64,000 bases of DNA from Streptomyces sp. NBC_01497 (GTDB lineage: Bacteria; Actinomycetota; Actinomycetes; Streptomycetales; Streptomycetaceae). Below the pieces are notes generated by a model. The model saw nothing but the letters and a program-made list of their open reading frames with translations. It made no database searches and had not been told where the DNA came from. Shown piece after piece: positions 56,901-64,000 of the stretch. A program made the position numbers and the translations under genes. Numbering within the stretch: position 1 is the stretch's first letter; each line of letters starts with the position of its first letter. The stretch covers positions 62,001 through 126,000 of the forward strand of contig NZ_CP109428.1 of assembly GCF_036250695.1 (NCBI RefSeq), read 5' to 3'.

Positions 56901-57145
56901 GGCAGCTCGACCGTACGGCGGACGAAGTCGACCACCATCTCCGGGTACTCGTCCGGCTTCGGGAACCAGCCCATCCGCTGATACGACTTCAGCGCCAGCA
57001 GCAGCGCGAGCTGATGCCCGTCGGAGTCCATCCGCTCAGCCGCCCACGCAGCTTCCTCCCGCGTCGGCGCGAAGAAGAGATGCAGCTCATGTGCGGTGAT
57101 CAGCCGCTTGAACCGCGGGTAAGCGGTCCGCTCGATCGAGGTCAT
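53942..57145 (-). pseudogene. tnpA: Tn3-family transposase TnpA with three lesions
   Basis: The combined length (about 1,068 codons) fits a full TnpA. It starts at the ATG at 57145 (SIERTAYPRFKRLITAHELH). An in-frame TAG at about 56538 replaces a codon between DSDGTT and FNRLKQTAQGPS. An indel near 55985 shifts the frame into AVTKAVEGFGGFAGQYEQIE. A second indel near 54575 returns it to the first frame (KVAVSVREGAISSSTLLKRL). Catalytic blocks remain: WGDGTAVAADGTHMDTY, VHADTQGQSVPVFALAHLLG and TAATNKVESFNRFSQWVGFG. If the sequence is correct, the transposon cannot move by itself. Confidence 0.9.
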
Positions 57146-57283
57146 AAGTCCCGCCCCAGGCCCAGAGATCAGTCAGTATCAGCACCAACGACCTTCGGCT
57201 GAATGGGTGACGGCCACTACTGCACAGGGCGCCAAGATCAAGTACTGGCGGCTTTTGGGCTTACCTCGGCGCTACCCCGTCGA

Positions 57284-57768
57284 TGAAGGCATTCGTACCG
57301 CTGGACGGAACACTCCTGTCGATCGACCGGATTGCCGCCGACCGCCCGTACTACTCCGGGAAACATCGCAAGCACGGGATGAACGTCCAGGTCATCACCG
57401 ACCCGTTCGGCGAGCCCCTGTGGGCCTCGCCAGCGCTGCCCGGCGCGATTCACGATGTTCGCGCCGCCCGCGAGCACGGCATCGTCGAGACCCTCGACCA
57501 GGCCGGGCCCATCTACCGGGCCGACAAAGGCCACCGGGGCGCCGGCGGAATGACCCACGTCCCCCTCCGCGGCCGTTGGAACACGCTTCCCACAGGTCAA
57601 CAGGGCGCGAATCGACCGCAGGCCAAGATTCGATCCTTCGTCGAACGAGCCATGGCCACCCTCAAGAACTGGCGGCCCCCGCGCAAACCCCGGTGCTCGA
57701 CCACCCGTATCACCGCCGTCCTCCACGCCATCGTGACCCTGAACCAAGCCAGCCCAGCCGCACGATGA
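57284..57768 (+). pseudogene. IS5-family transposase B1, C-terminal part
   Basis: Continuation of the transposase after the Tn3 insertion: VPLDGTLLSIDRIAADRPYY, KHGMNVQVITDPFGEPLWAS, ALPGAIHDVRAAREHGIVET and the C-terminal KPRCSTTRITAVLHAIV. The frame is open from 57284 to the stop at 57766-57768. Confidence 0.85.
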
Positions 57769-57991
57769 AAAAGGCTCACTGCACGGAGCAACACGGAGGG
57801 GAATCCCCCACGATGTACAGCGACACCCCAACGGGGGTGTTCCGTCAAGTCTCCAATACCCCTTGATGTGCATCCCGGAGTCAACGCAGCAAACTAAATT
57901 GACTTAGCCAGTCGGCCGGGGCAGCCTCAGGGCCTGACGCGGGGTGGCTGCCCTTCTCCTCGTTGAAGTTCCCCACGCGACACACGTGAAC

Positions 57992-59188
57992 TTAAACCAT
58001 GGAGTTGGCCGGTTCGTCGCCGAACAGCACTCGCGTGTAAACATCGTGGTTCCGCTCGGGTGACAGCAAGACATGCCGACTTACGAACTCGACATCGCGC
58101 CATGCACGTTGAATTCGGCTCTGGCTGGAGAACGATCGGTTGCCGGCTGCGGTAAGCAGGATGCCGACAGCCTCTCGAGCTGCTTGAGTGGCCCGGCCGA
58201 TGTCCATACGTACGCGCGCCCGGTCCTGCAGACTAAGTTGTCGGCCGGCGAGCGCTCCCGCTTCGACATCACGCAGGGCGCGGTCCGCGTGCAGCCGCGC
58301 AGTATCCATGAGTGAGAGGGCCGCTGCGAGGAGGGAGTGCGCCTGCGACAAGAGCCTGCCCGAGGTTGTCGGAGCGTGATTTTCAACGACGAGGGTTCGT
58401 ACCTCAACAGCTACTGACTCCGCCATGCCGATGAGCGGCGCTAGGGTCGTCACCGCTAGCAAGGACAGCCATGTCGCTCCGTAGACTGAGCCCCCGGTCG
58501 CAGGAGCCCCCTTCCCGAGCAGAAGGCGGTCGATGGTGACGAAGCGATGCTGAGGTACGAAGACGTCGTTGGCGACCACAGTGTCACTGCCGGTGGCTCG
58601 CATTCCGACCGTTTCCCACGTTCTCTCTACAGCCATGTCTGTCATAGGGATCAAGGCAAGGCTCACCGGGCGTCTACGCGGATCTTTTTCTGCGCCCTGT
58701 ACTGCCGCGATGATCCACTGCGAGTGGCGCACGCCAGACACCGGTTGCCACCTGCCGGATACCGTGCCGCCTCCCAGCGTGGGGTGTACTGTGCCGCCTA
58801 GTGTGAAGTTGCTGCACACCAGTGCGCAGCGGTCCGTACCCCAGATGTCTTCCCGGGCCCTGTCCTCGAATAGCGCAGCCGTATAAGCGCTACCGGAGAG
58901 GATCATCGCCACCCAGGCGCTGGAACCGCACCCGTGTGCAAGGTTGCGATAAACCTCAAAAGAGGTACGCGCATCCGCCTCTGGCCCGCCGAAACGGCCG
59001 GGCTGTTGCAGCAGGAAAAAGCCAGCCGCCCCCAGTATATCTACAGACTCGTCGCTCAAGTGGCCGCTACGGTCGGCTTCGTGGGCCCACTCCCGCAACG
59101 AGGATGCTGACCTGGCGGCTACAGTCGTGAGACTCTCCATGCGACCCAACTGAGTTGTGGGGGAATGCGCATCACTGACGTCGTTCAT
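57992..59188 (-). CDS. Acyl-CoA-dehydrogenase-like flavin monooxygenase
   Basis: A protein of 398 aa. The ATG at 59188 follows GGAGG closely. The N-terminal helices contain WAHEADRSGHLSDESVDILG and GFFLLQQPGRFGGPEADART. The middle domain has SGVRHSQWIIAAV and TWETVGMRATGSDTVVANDV. The C-terminus SQSRIQRAWRDVEFVSRHVL carries the arginine-rich end seen in group D flavin hydroxylases (HsaA/DszC-like). It is only distantly similar to the enzyme at 26848. No flavin reductase is nearby. The inverted repeat at 59305-59386 lies upstream of its start. Confidence 0.83.
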   Translation of the reverse strand: MNDVSDAHSPTTQLGRMESLTTVAARSASSLREWAHEADRSGHLSDESVDILGAAGFFLLQQPGRFGGPEADARTSFEVYRNLAHGCGSSAWVAMILSGSAYTAALFEDRAREDIWGTDRCALVCSNFTLGGTVHPTLGGGTVSGRWQPVSGVRHSQWIIAAVQGAEKDPRRRPVSLALIPMTDMAVERTWETVGMRATGSDTVVANDVFVPQHRFVTIDRLLLGKGAPATGGSVYGATWLSLLAVTTLAPLIGMAESVAVEVRTLVVENHAPTTSGRLLSQAHSLLAAALSLMDTARLHADRALRDVEAGALAGRQLSLQDRARVRMDIGRATQAAREAVGILLTAAGNRSFSSQSRIQRAWRDVEFVSRHVLLSPERNHDVYTRVLFGDEPANSMV

Positions 59189-59304
59189 TTTCCTCCGAGC
59201 GCCGATGACACCTCAACACGCACTCTTATTGGCGAGCATATGCTCCTCCCGCTGCTCCGTGCACGTCCCTTCACCCTCAACTAGCACGCCGTACTCACCC
59301 CGGT

Positions 59305-59386
59305 GGCGTCCCCCCGGGCGTCGATGGGCTCACGCCACTTTAGTGACTTCCAGAGCAAGGGTCCACCAGCGCGCCGGGGGGACGCC
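59305..59386. repeat. 13-bp perfect inverted repeat around a 56-bp spacer
   Basis: GGCGTCCCCCCGG (59305-59317) and its exact complement (59374-59386). It sits 117-198 bp upstream of the minus-strand start at 59188. It could be a structured leader or the ends of a vanished mobile element. Confidence 0.6.
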
Positions 59387-59453
59387 GCAGGGCGCGACTG
59401 AGGGGAGTGTGCTTTGTAGCCCTGCTGGCCTTGGTCGTGTCCGGCTAAGACAG

Positions 59454-60345
59454 TGAGGCTTTTTCAACCTGCGGTTGAGCTGGCGTGATGCAGGGTGAGT
59501 ACGGCCTGGACGAGGCCGGTGATGCGAGTGGTCGAGCAGCGAAGTTTGCGGAGTAGTCGCCAGGACTTGAGGGTGGCCATGGCTTGCTCGACGAGGGCTC
59601 GGATCTTGGCCTGAGATCGGTTCACGGCCTGCTGACCGGCGGAGTGAGCCTCCCATCGGCCGCGGAAGGGGACCCGGGTCGTGCCGCCGGCGCCGTGGTA
59701 GTCCTTGTCCGCCCAGCAGGGGGGTGGGCCTGGGCAAGAGCATCGATGATGCCGTGTTCCCGGGCTGCGCGAACGTCGTGGACGGCCCCAGGCAGTGCCG
59801 GCGAGGCCCACAGCAGCCGGCCGAACGGGTCGGCGATGACCTGCACGTTCATGCCGTGTCTCTTGTGCTTGCCGGAGTAGCAGGGCCGGTCGGCAGCGAT
59901 CCGGTCGATGGGCAGGAGAGTCCCGTCGAGCAGGACGTAAGCCTTCGTCGATGCGGCTTGGACAGCCTCGTCGAGGGTCGGTGCGAGGGCGGCCAGGAGG
60001 TCGACGGCCTCGCTGATGTAGCGGTAGACCGTGCTCGTCCCCATCTCGAAACCCGCTGCGAGCTGGGCGTACGTAGTCCCGTTGCGCAGATGCGCCACCA
60101 CCAGCAGAGCTTGACGGCCGACCGATAGCCGGCGCCAGCGGCTTCCGATCCGGCGACGGTGTCCGCGCAGACGAGTGGCGAGGTACGTCAAGGACCGACT
60201 GGACACGTCCAGCCCGCACCGGTAGACAAGCACGTGAAGCCTCTGGTGGGTATCGGGTGATCTTGGTCGTGAACCCGTCTACCAGAGGCTTCACTCATGT
60301 GTCGAACCAACTGAGCCGCTACCGGGCGCAAGTTGGCAAAGGCTC
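59454..60345 (-). mobile_element. IS5-family element, copy A2
   Basis: By eye identical to copy A1 (22147-23039) except for one base (60162, C versus T at 22855), in the same orientation. Its right end abuts copy B2 of a related IS5, whose own end is missing, so it inserted in, or recombined with, that copy. Confidence 0.88.
59464..60233 (-). CDS. IS5-family transposase (copy A2, -1 frameshift)
   Basis: Same protein as the A1 copy, with one substitution in the N-terminal part (REHRRRI becomes RGHRRRI). It carries the same run of six C for a -1 slip, and the same 14-bp hairpin immediately upstream of the GTG start at 60233. Conservation of both features in the two copies supports a working frameshift gene. 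Confidence 0.85.
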
Positions 60346-61081
60346 CTTGTGTTTCCTCGCTGCCCGTCTCCGTGAACTCCGCCGGATCGGGAGCCGCTGG
60401 CGTCGGCTGACTGCTGACCGGCAAGCTCTGCTCACGCTTGCGCATCCGCGGAACGGGACGACGTATGCCCAGTTCGCGTCCGGTTTCCGAGTCGGGACGA
60501 GTATCGTCTATCGCTATGTGGTCGAGGCCGTGGACCTGCTCGCTGAACTCGCGCCAACCTGGCCGAGGCAGTCCGTGCCGCGTCGATGAAGGCATTCGTA
60601 CCGCTGGACGGAACACTCCTGTCGATCGACCGGATCGCTGCCGACCGCCCGTACTACTCCGGGAAACATCGCAAGCACGGGATGAACCTCCAGGTCATCA
60701 CCGACCCGTTCGGCGAGCCCCTGTGGGCCTCGCCAGCGCTGCCCGGCGCGATTCACGATGTTCGCGCCGCCCGCGAGCACGGCATCGTCGAGCCCTCGAC
60801 CAGGCCGACACCCCCCTGCTGGGCGGACAAAGGCTACCAAGAAGCCGCCGGCACCGTCCGCATCCCGTACTGGGGGCGACGGGACAACCTTTCAGCAGGT
60901 CAACAGGCAACGAACCGCTCTCACGCCAAGATTCGCGCACTCGTCGAACACGCCATGGCCACCCTCAAGTCGTGGCGGCTCCTCCGCAAGCTGCGGTGCT
61001 CCACCACCCGGATCACCGCCTTCGTGCAAGCCGTCCTCACCCTACATCTGGCCAGCTCAGAGCGATGATGGAAAAGGCTCA
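60346..61081 (+). pseudogene. IS5-family element B2, 5'-truncated
   Basis: It starts in the transposase at LCFLAARLRELRRIGSRWRR and ends near 61081 with the terminal repeat GGAAAAGGCTCA. It shares with B1 the one-base loss at CCAACCTGGCC (about 60558). After that the frame from 60586 is open through SIDRIAADRPYYSGKHRKHG and KKLRCSTTR-type C-terminal residues to 61068. It shows the undisturbed GTCGATGAAGG sequence used as the Tn3 target in B1. The first part of the element was removed next to copy A2. Confidence 0.82.
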
Positions 61082-61173
61082 ATGCCGGCGTCTCCCACGG
61101 CACAACCGCAGTCTGCCGGACAGCTGAGGGATAAGCTCAACCGCCCAGCTGAACTGGGGCAGTTCAGTGCAGA

Positions 61174-62334
61174 CTACCGCCCTGGACGAAGGAGAAGAGC
61201 AACGTCGATACTGTCAGCCATTGCCTTGGCCCCCGCGTCGTTGGGGTGGACAAAATCTCCGCTATTGAAGTGCGGGTGCAGCCTGTCGACATCTTCCGGG
61301 TCCGCAAGGACCTGCGCGAAGTCGGCAACCGAATCTACAACCGAGGTGGTACGAATCCATTCGTTGACTTCACGGCGCACGTCGCGGCCTTGCGGAGTGT
61401 CAAAACCTGGGTACAGCGCACCCGCGAATGGCGGGATCGTCGCCAGGATGACCAGGAGACCCTGAGCATGGCACGTGTCGGCCAACTCGGTGAATCCGTC
61501 AATCAGATTCTTCTGGGTCGGCGGCGGACCTGGATTAGCATCGGCCAATCCCAGGCCGCCAGCTATTCCAAGATCGTTGACGCCCAAGTTGACTAGCACT
61601 GTTCCCGCTCCGGGCGTTGCGAGAACATCGTGCTCCAAGCGCTTCAACCCCCGCTGACCGATCTCGTCAGTGAGCAGCCTGTTCCCGCCCAGGCCCTGAT
61701 TGACGACCCAACTGTGCTCCAACCTGCGGTTCAACCGGTTCGGGTATCGATGATTGGTGTTGATTGTAGTGAGAGCACCGGCAGTCAGGGAGTCGCCCAG
61801 CGCAACGCCAACACGGGCACCAGATTCGGCGGCTACGTCTACCCCGCTCAGGAAATAACGTTCCGTGACCGGCTCGACGTTCCGTAGCGACGGCGCGGAC
61901 ACTTGATCACCGTCCGCGACAAAAGCCGTCTCCAGCGCCGCATTCGAGTAGGTTGCCAGTCCGGTGTCACTGGGCAGGTACATGCTTACAGCCAGATCGT
62001 CTCCGGCTTTCACAGAAAGCTGAACCGAGTCGCTGACCGTCTCCTGTCCGGCCGGCACGGTGACCGCAGAGGAGCCATCGAAACGTACCCCGGCGTCTGT
62101 ACCAAGATCGACCCTGTCACCCGAGATCCGGAGGGCCACTCGCGCAGCGCCTATCTCCAGGGGCTTCTTACCGAATCGATTATCGATTCGGAGCCGCAGG
62201 CTCTGCCCACCGCCGTCGAGGTGGGCGATCTGCCGAAGCGTCTGGGATGAGAAGGAACGGGAAGGGATTAGAACCAGCGTTTCGAACGGGCTGTTCAATG
62301 CACAACGCCAGCCTGCTATCCATTGTGTATTCAC
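61174..62334 (-). CDS. SGNH/GDSL hydrolase
   Basis: A hydrolase of 386 aa from a GTG at 62334; the start is uncertain because no clear ribosome-binding site is visible. The N-terminal ~165 residues form a beta-rich domain (LRLRIDNRFGKKPLEIGAAR, then GSSAVTVPAGQETVSDSVQL). The catalytic domain has block I VALGDSLTAGA (Ser nucleophile), block II NQGLGGNRL, block III VNLGVNDLG and block V SGDFVHPNDAGAKAMA with Asp/His. This layout is that of GDSL-like lipase/acylhydrolases. There is no obvious signal peptide in this frame. The natural ester is unknown. Confidence 0.88.
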   Translation of the reverse strand: MNTQWIAGWRCALNSPFETLVLIPSRSFSSQTLRQIAHLDGGGQSLRLRIDNRFGKKPLEIGAARVALRISGDRVDLGTDAGVRFDGSSAVTVPAGQETVSDSVQLSVKAGDDLAVSMYLPSDTGLATYSNAALETAFVADGDQVSAPSLRNVEPVTERYFLSGVDVAAESGARVGVALGDSLTAGALTTINTNHRYPNRLNRRLEHSWVVNQGLGGNRLLTDEIGQRGLKRLEHDVLATPGAGTVLVNLGVNDLGIAGGLGLADANPGPPPTQKNLIDGFTELADTCHAQGLLVILATIPPFAGALYPGFDTPQGRDVRREVNEWIRTTSVVDSVADFAQVLADPEDVDRLHPHFNSGDFVHPNDAGAKAMADSIDVALLLRPGR

Positions 62335-64000
62335 ACCACGGACGCTAGCAGGGCATGTGCTGCTCGGGTGACGTCATTGTACCGATTCACAGGTACGCGC
62401 CACGCCTGACCTGATGTTGAGCCAGCTTGTACGAGAGTCTACCCTTCGCCTCGCGAAGTCCAGTGTTGAATAATCGGCAGCCCCGAGCCGAAACCACTGT
62501 CGACGGCCTTCCACGACGTCGCAATCCTGAATATGACCGAGGATGGTCCGGGTCGCACTCATCACAGCAAGCCGCTCAATTCCGCAAAGCGCTATCCACC
62601 AAATTCACCGGCCGCGAATCTTTAGAGACAAGAGGCCACGCAACGCAAAGTGGACTCAGGGCACTGAAATCCATTCGGAGCACCGGACACTTCAGTCTCG
62701 ACACCACGCAGATGAGGACCGAGCCAAACATAGCCTCCCTGTGCTCGGCCCGCCCCCACGCTTGTCGGGTCGATCCGATCGATTCACGGCAGACGCGTCG
62801 GGATCTCCTCACCCAGTCGGAACGCACGGCCGCGCTCGACGGCGCAGTCATGCCTCTGCCTGACCAGATCCAGGACCTAGTTACTGCGACACCATGCTGG
62901 GACGTGACCTACGCCCGAGCAAGTGCCAACTTAAAGCACTAACTGAGACCTCGTCGAAATCAGCTGGAGCGTCACGGCCCGCATGCCAGCCGCCAGTCGT
63001 CACACTCACAGTGAAGCCGCCCGCTGAGGCGCCGCCTCCACTACTCCAACGCCAAAAACGAGCAGCGTGGCAGTGGCTGGCTCCTAGGTCGGTTGTCGCG
63101 GATTGCACAGCAGTACAGCTGCTTCACACCCCTAGCTTTGCAGCCCCTCCGCATCAGTCAACGCGGCCCCTGTCTACTGGACGTCTACTGGCGATAAGTT
63201 AGTGTCCCCTGTGCGACTGTCGTGTCGCACGTGACGTCTGGGCTTGGATCCTCTTGAGGCGCACGGTGTTGAGGCGCGGGCCCGCACTCTGGCTGGTCGA
63301 AGACCGCGTCACCCCCTGGATCAGAAGGCGGCTGCATCGGGTGCCCCACTAGATTCCGACTTAAGACATGGCCGTTAGCATCCCCAGGTTCGACAACTTG
63401 GACGCTCAGTTGGTGGGGGCCCCGTCCGCGCCACACCAAAACAGTGACCGTGCAAGGCAGGCCGACCATGCGAGCCGTCGTTCACTCCCCTCTGAGGTGA
63501 GCCCGACCAGGCCCCTTGAGGCAAGGCCACCCCAGTTAAGCCGCGGGCGGCGACTAAGACGCCGTACACCGCAGCACGCTACTGTTCCGCCCCTCTCCAC
63601 TCCGGATCCACAACCACCCTGAGGAGCGCGTCACTGAAAGCAAGACCCGGCGAGACACATACTCATTGTCTCAAACACGCCCTCGTCTCTACACGTCAGA
63701 CGATGACGATCCAAGCGAGGCACCGGCCACTCGGCAATCGACGCATGCCTCAGGACCTGCAAGGACCACAGCACCACCGCTGCGCCCGGCCGGTCCCGCT
63801 CGGGCTCTGAGTTCGGAGCCCGCCCAGATGACGTTCCCACTCCCTCACGTAAGGCGTGGCTGGATCTCGACGCTGACAACGAGGCTGCGATGTAGCACGC
63901 TTCCGCATTTTCGGCTTCTGGCCAACGGACGAGGCGCTGAAGGCACGGCTAGAGCCCGGCAAGCGCCGTGGACATCACGTACTGCCCCTCAGGTTGGATG
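62335..64000. other. No confident gene
   Basis: Frames up to about 170 codons exist on both strands but none resembles a family, and start sites lack convincing ribosome-binding sites. The best candidate is a minus-strand frame 63185-63469 (LPCTVTVLVWRGRGPHQLSV...), which I would not defend. The window ends here without a boundary. Confidence 0.35.

Larger units (their letters stand above)
49272..57278. mobile_element. Tn3-family transposon with passenger genes
   Basis: The element is 8,007 bp with perfect 47-bp terminal inverted repeats (GGGGTAGCGCCGAGGTAAGC at 49272; complement ending at 57278). It is flanked by a 5-bp target duplication, GTCGA (49267-49271 and 57279-57283). Content in order: serine recombinase (-), a probable res region, ECF sigma factor (+), alpha/beta hydrolase (+), GNAT acetyltransferase (+), a relic, and the Tn3 transposase gene (-), which carries three lesions. 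The ends are perfect, so insertion looks recent. Confidence 0.95.
48945..57778 (+). mobile_element. IS5-family element B1, split by a Tn3 transposon
   Basis: The left end TGAGCCTTTGCCAACTTG (48945) and the right end (complement of TGAGCCTTTTTCATCG, to 57778) bracket the Tn3-family transposon. The two halves join at GTCGA, exactly as in the uninterrupted copy at 60.58 kb. Confidence 0.85.

Noticed and set aside
54417..56981. Several plus-strand frames over 180 codons
   Set aside because: All are antisense to the Tn3 transposase, whose catalytic blocks are unmistakable.
62427..62942. 171-codon plus-strand frame near the window end
   Set aside because: No recognisable motif, no ribosome-binding site and unremarkable composition.
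1..64000. Search for linear-replicon telomere palindromes or an origin
   Set aside because: No cluster of closely spaced palindromes, iterons or DnaA boxes was seen. The hairpins at 6062 and 36895 are isolated.

Overview
The window reads as actinobacterial DNA, almost certainly Streptomyces. Most genes are GC-rich, with GTG/TTG starts and G/C in third codon positions. The insertion sequences, the encapsulin-peroxidase pair and the Fic-type toxin-antitoxin pair all resemble Streptomyces families. Mobile DNA and its wreckage dominate (IS701, IS1380, IS21, IS630, IS3, IS110, ISL3, several IS5 subgroups, a Tn3-family transposon, an integrase relic and a small MITE-like repeat family). Intact single-copy genes sit between as islands. 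This fits a chromosome arm or a linear megaplasmid, but no telomere, origin, tRNA or rRNA was seen.

Layout. 1-8.2 kb: nested insertions. An IS630 relic is split by an IS1380 element, which is itself split by IS21 (istA/istB); an IS701 sits in the flanking CTAA. A decayed IS1380 lies in an IS110 relic. 8.8-17.9 kb: a Ser/Gly-rich protein, an ISL3 relic split by an IS701-type element with ~125-bp inverted repeats, a decayed glycosyltransferase, a Zeta-toxin-like kinase, an IS5 copy and a second unknown low-GC protein. 18-23 kb: a coiled-coil/winged-helix protein, IS5 transposases, a secreted beta-propeller and an ECF sigma factor. 23-30 kb: decayed SDR, TetR regulator, acyl-CoA-dehydrogenase-like monooxygenase, a second coiled-coil/winged-helix protein and an integrase relic. 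30.6-33.2 kb: fused IS701 and IS1380 relics. 33.2-36.4 kb: a tandem-repeat protein, an 88-aa conserved protein and an intact MGT-type glycosyltransferase. 37-41 kb: IS5, encapsulin plus DyP peroxidase, and a toxin-antitoxin pair. 42-48.6 kb: serine hydrolase, split response regulator, MsrA, tautomerase and MITE copies. 49.3-57.3 kb: an 8.0-kb Tn3-family transposon with perfect 47-bp ends and a 5-bp target duplication, carrying resolvase, ECF sigma factor, alpha/beta hydrolase and GNAT genes. 57.3-62.3 kb: a second monooxygenase, two IS5-type copies and an SGNH hydrolase. 62.3-64 kb: no confident gene.

The most unusual signal is a set of four otherwise unrelated, comparatively GC-poor genes (8.9, 14.8, 17.3 and 33.2 kb). 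All end in a disordered Ser/Pro/Thr/basic tail whose last two residues are Arg-Arg, and one carries a Zeta-toxin kinase domain. A shared C-terminal sorting or export signal is the working hypothesis. Second is the Tn3 transposon that carries its own sigma-factor, hydrolase and acetyltransferase genes. Third is a 160-bp MITE-like family with five full copies between 26 and 49 kb.
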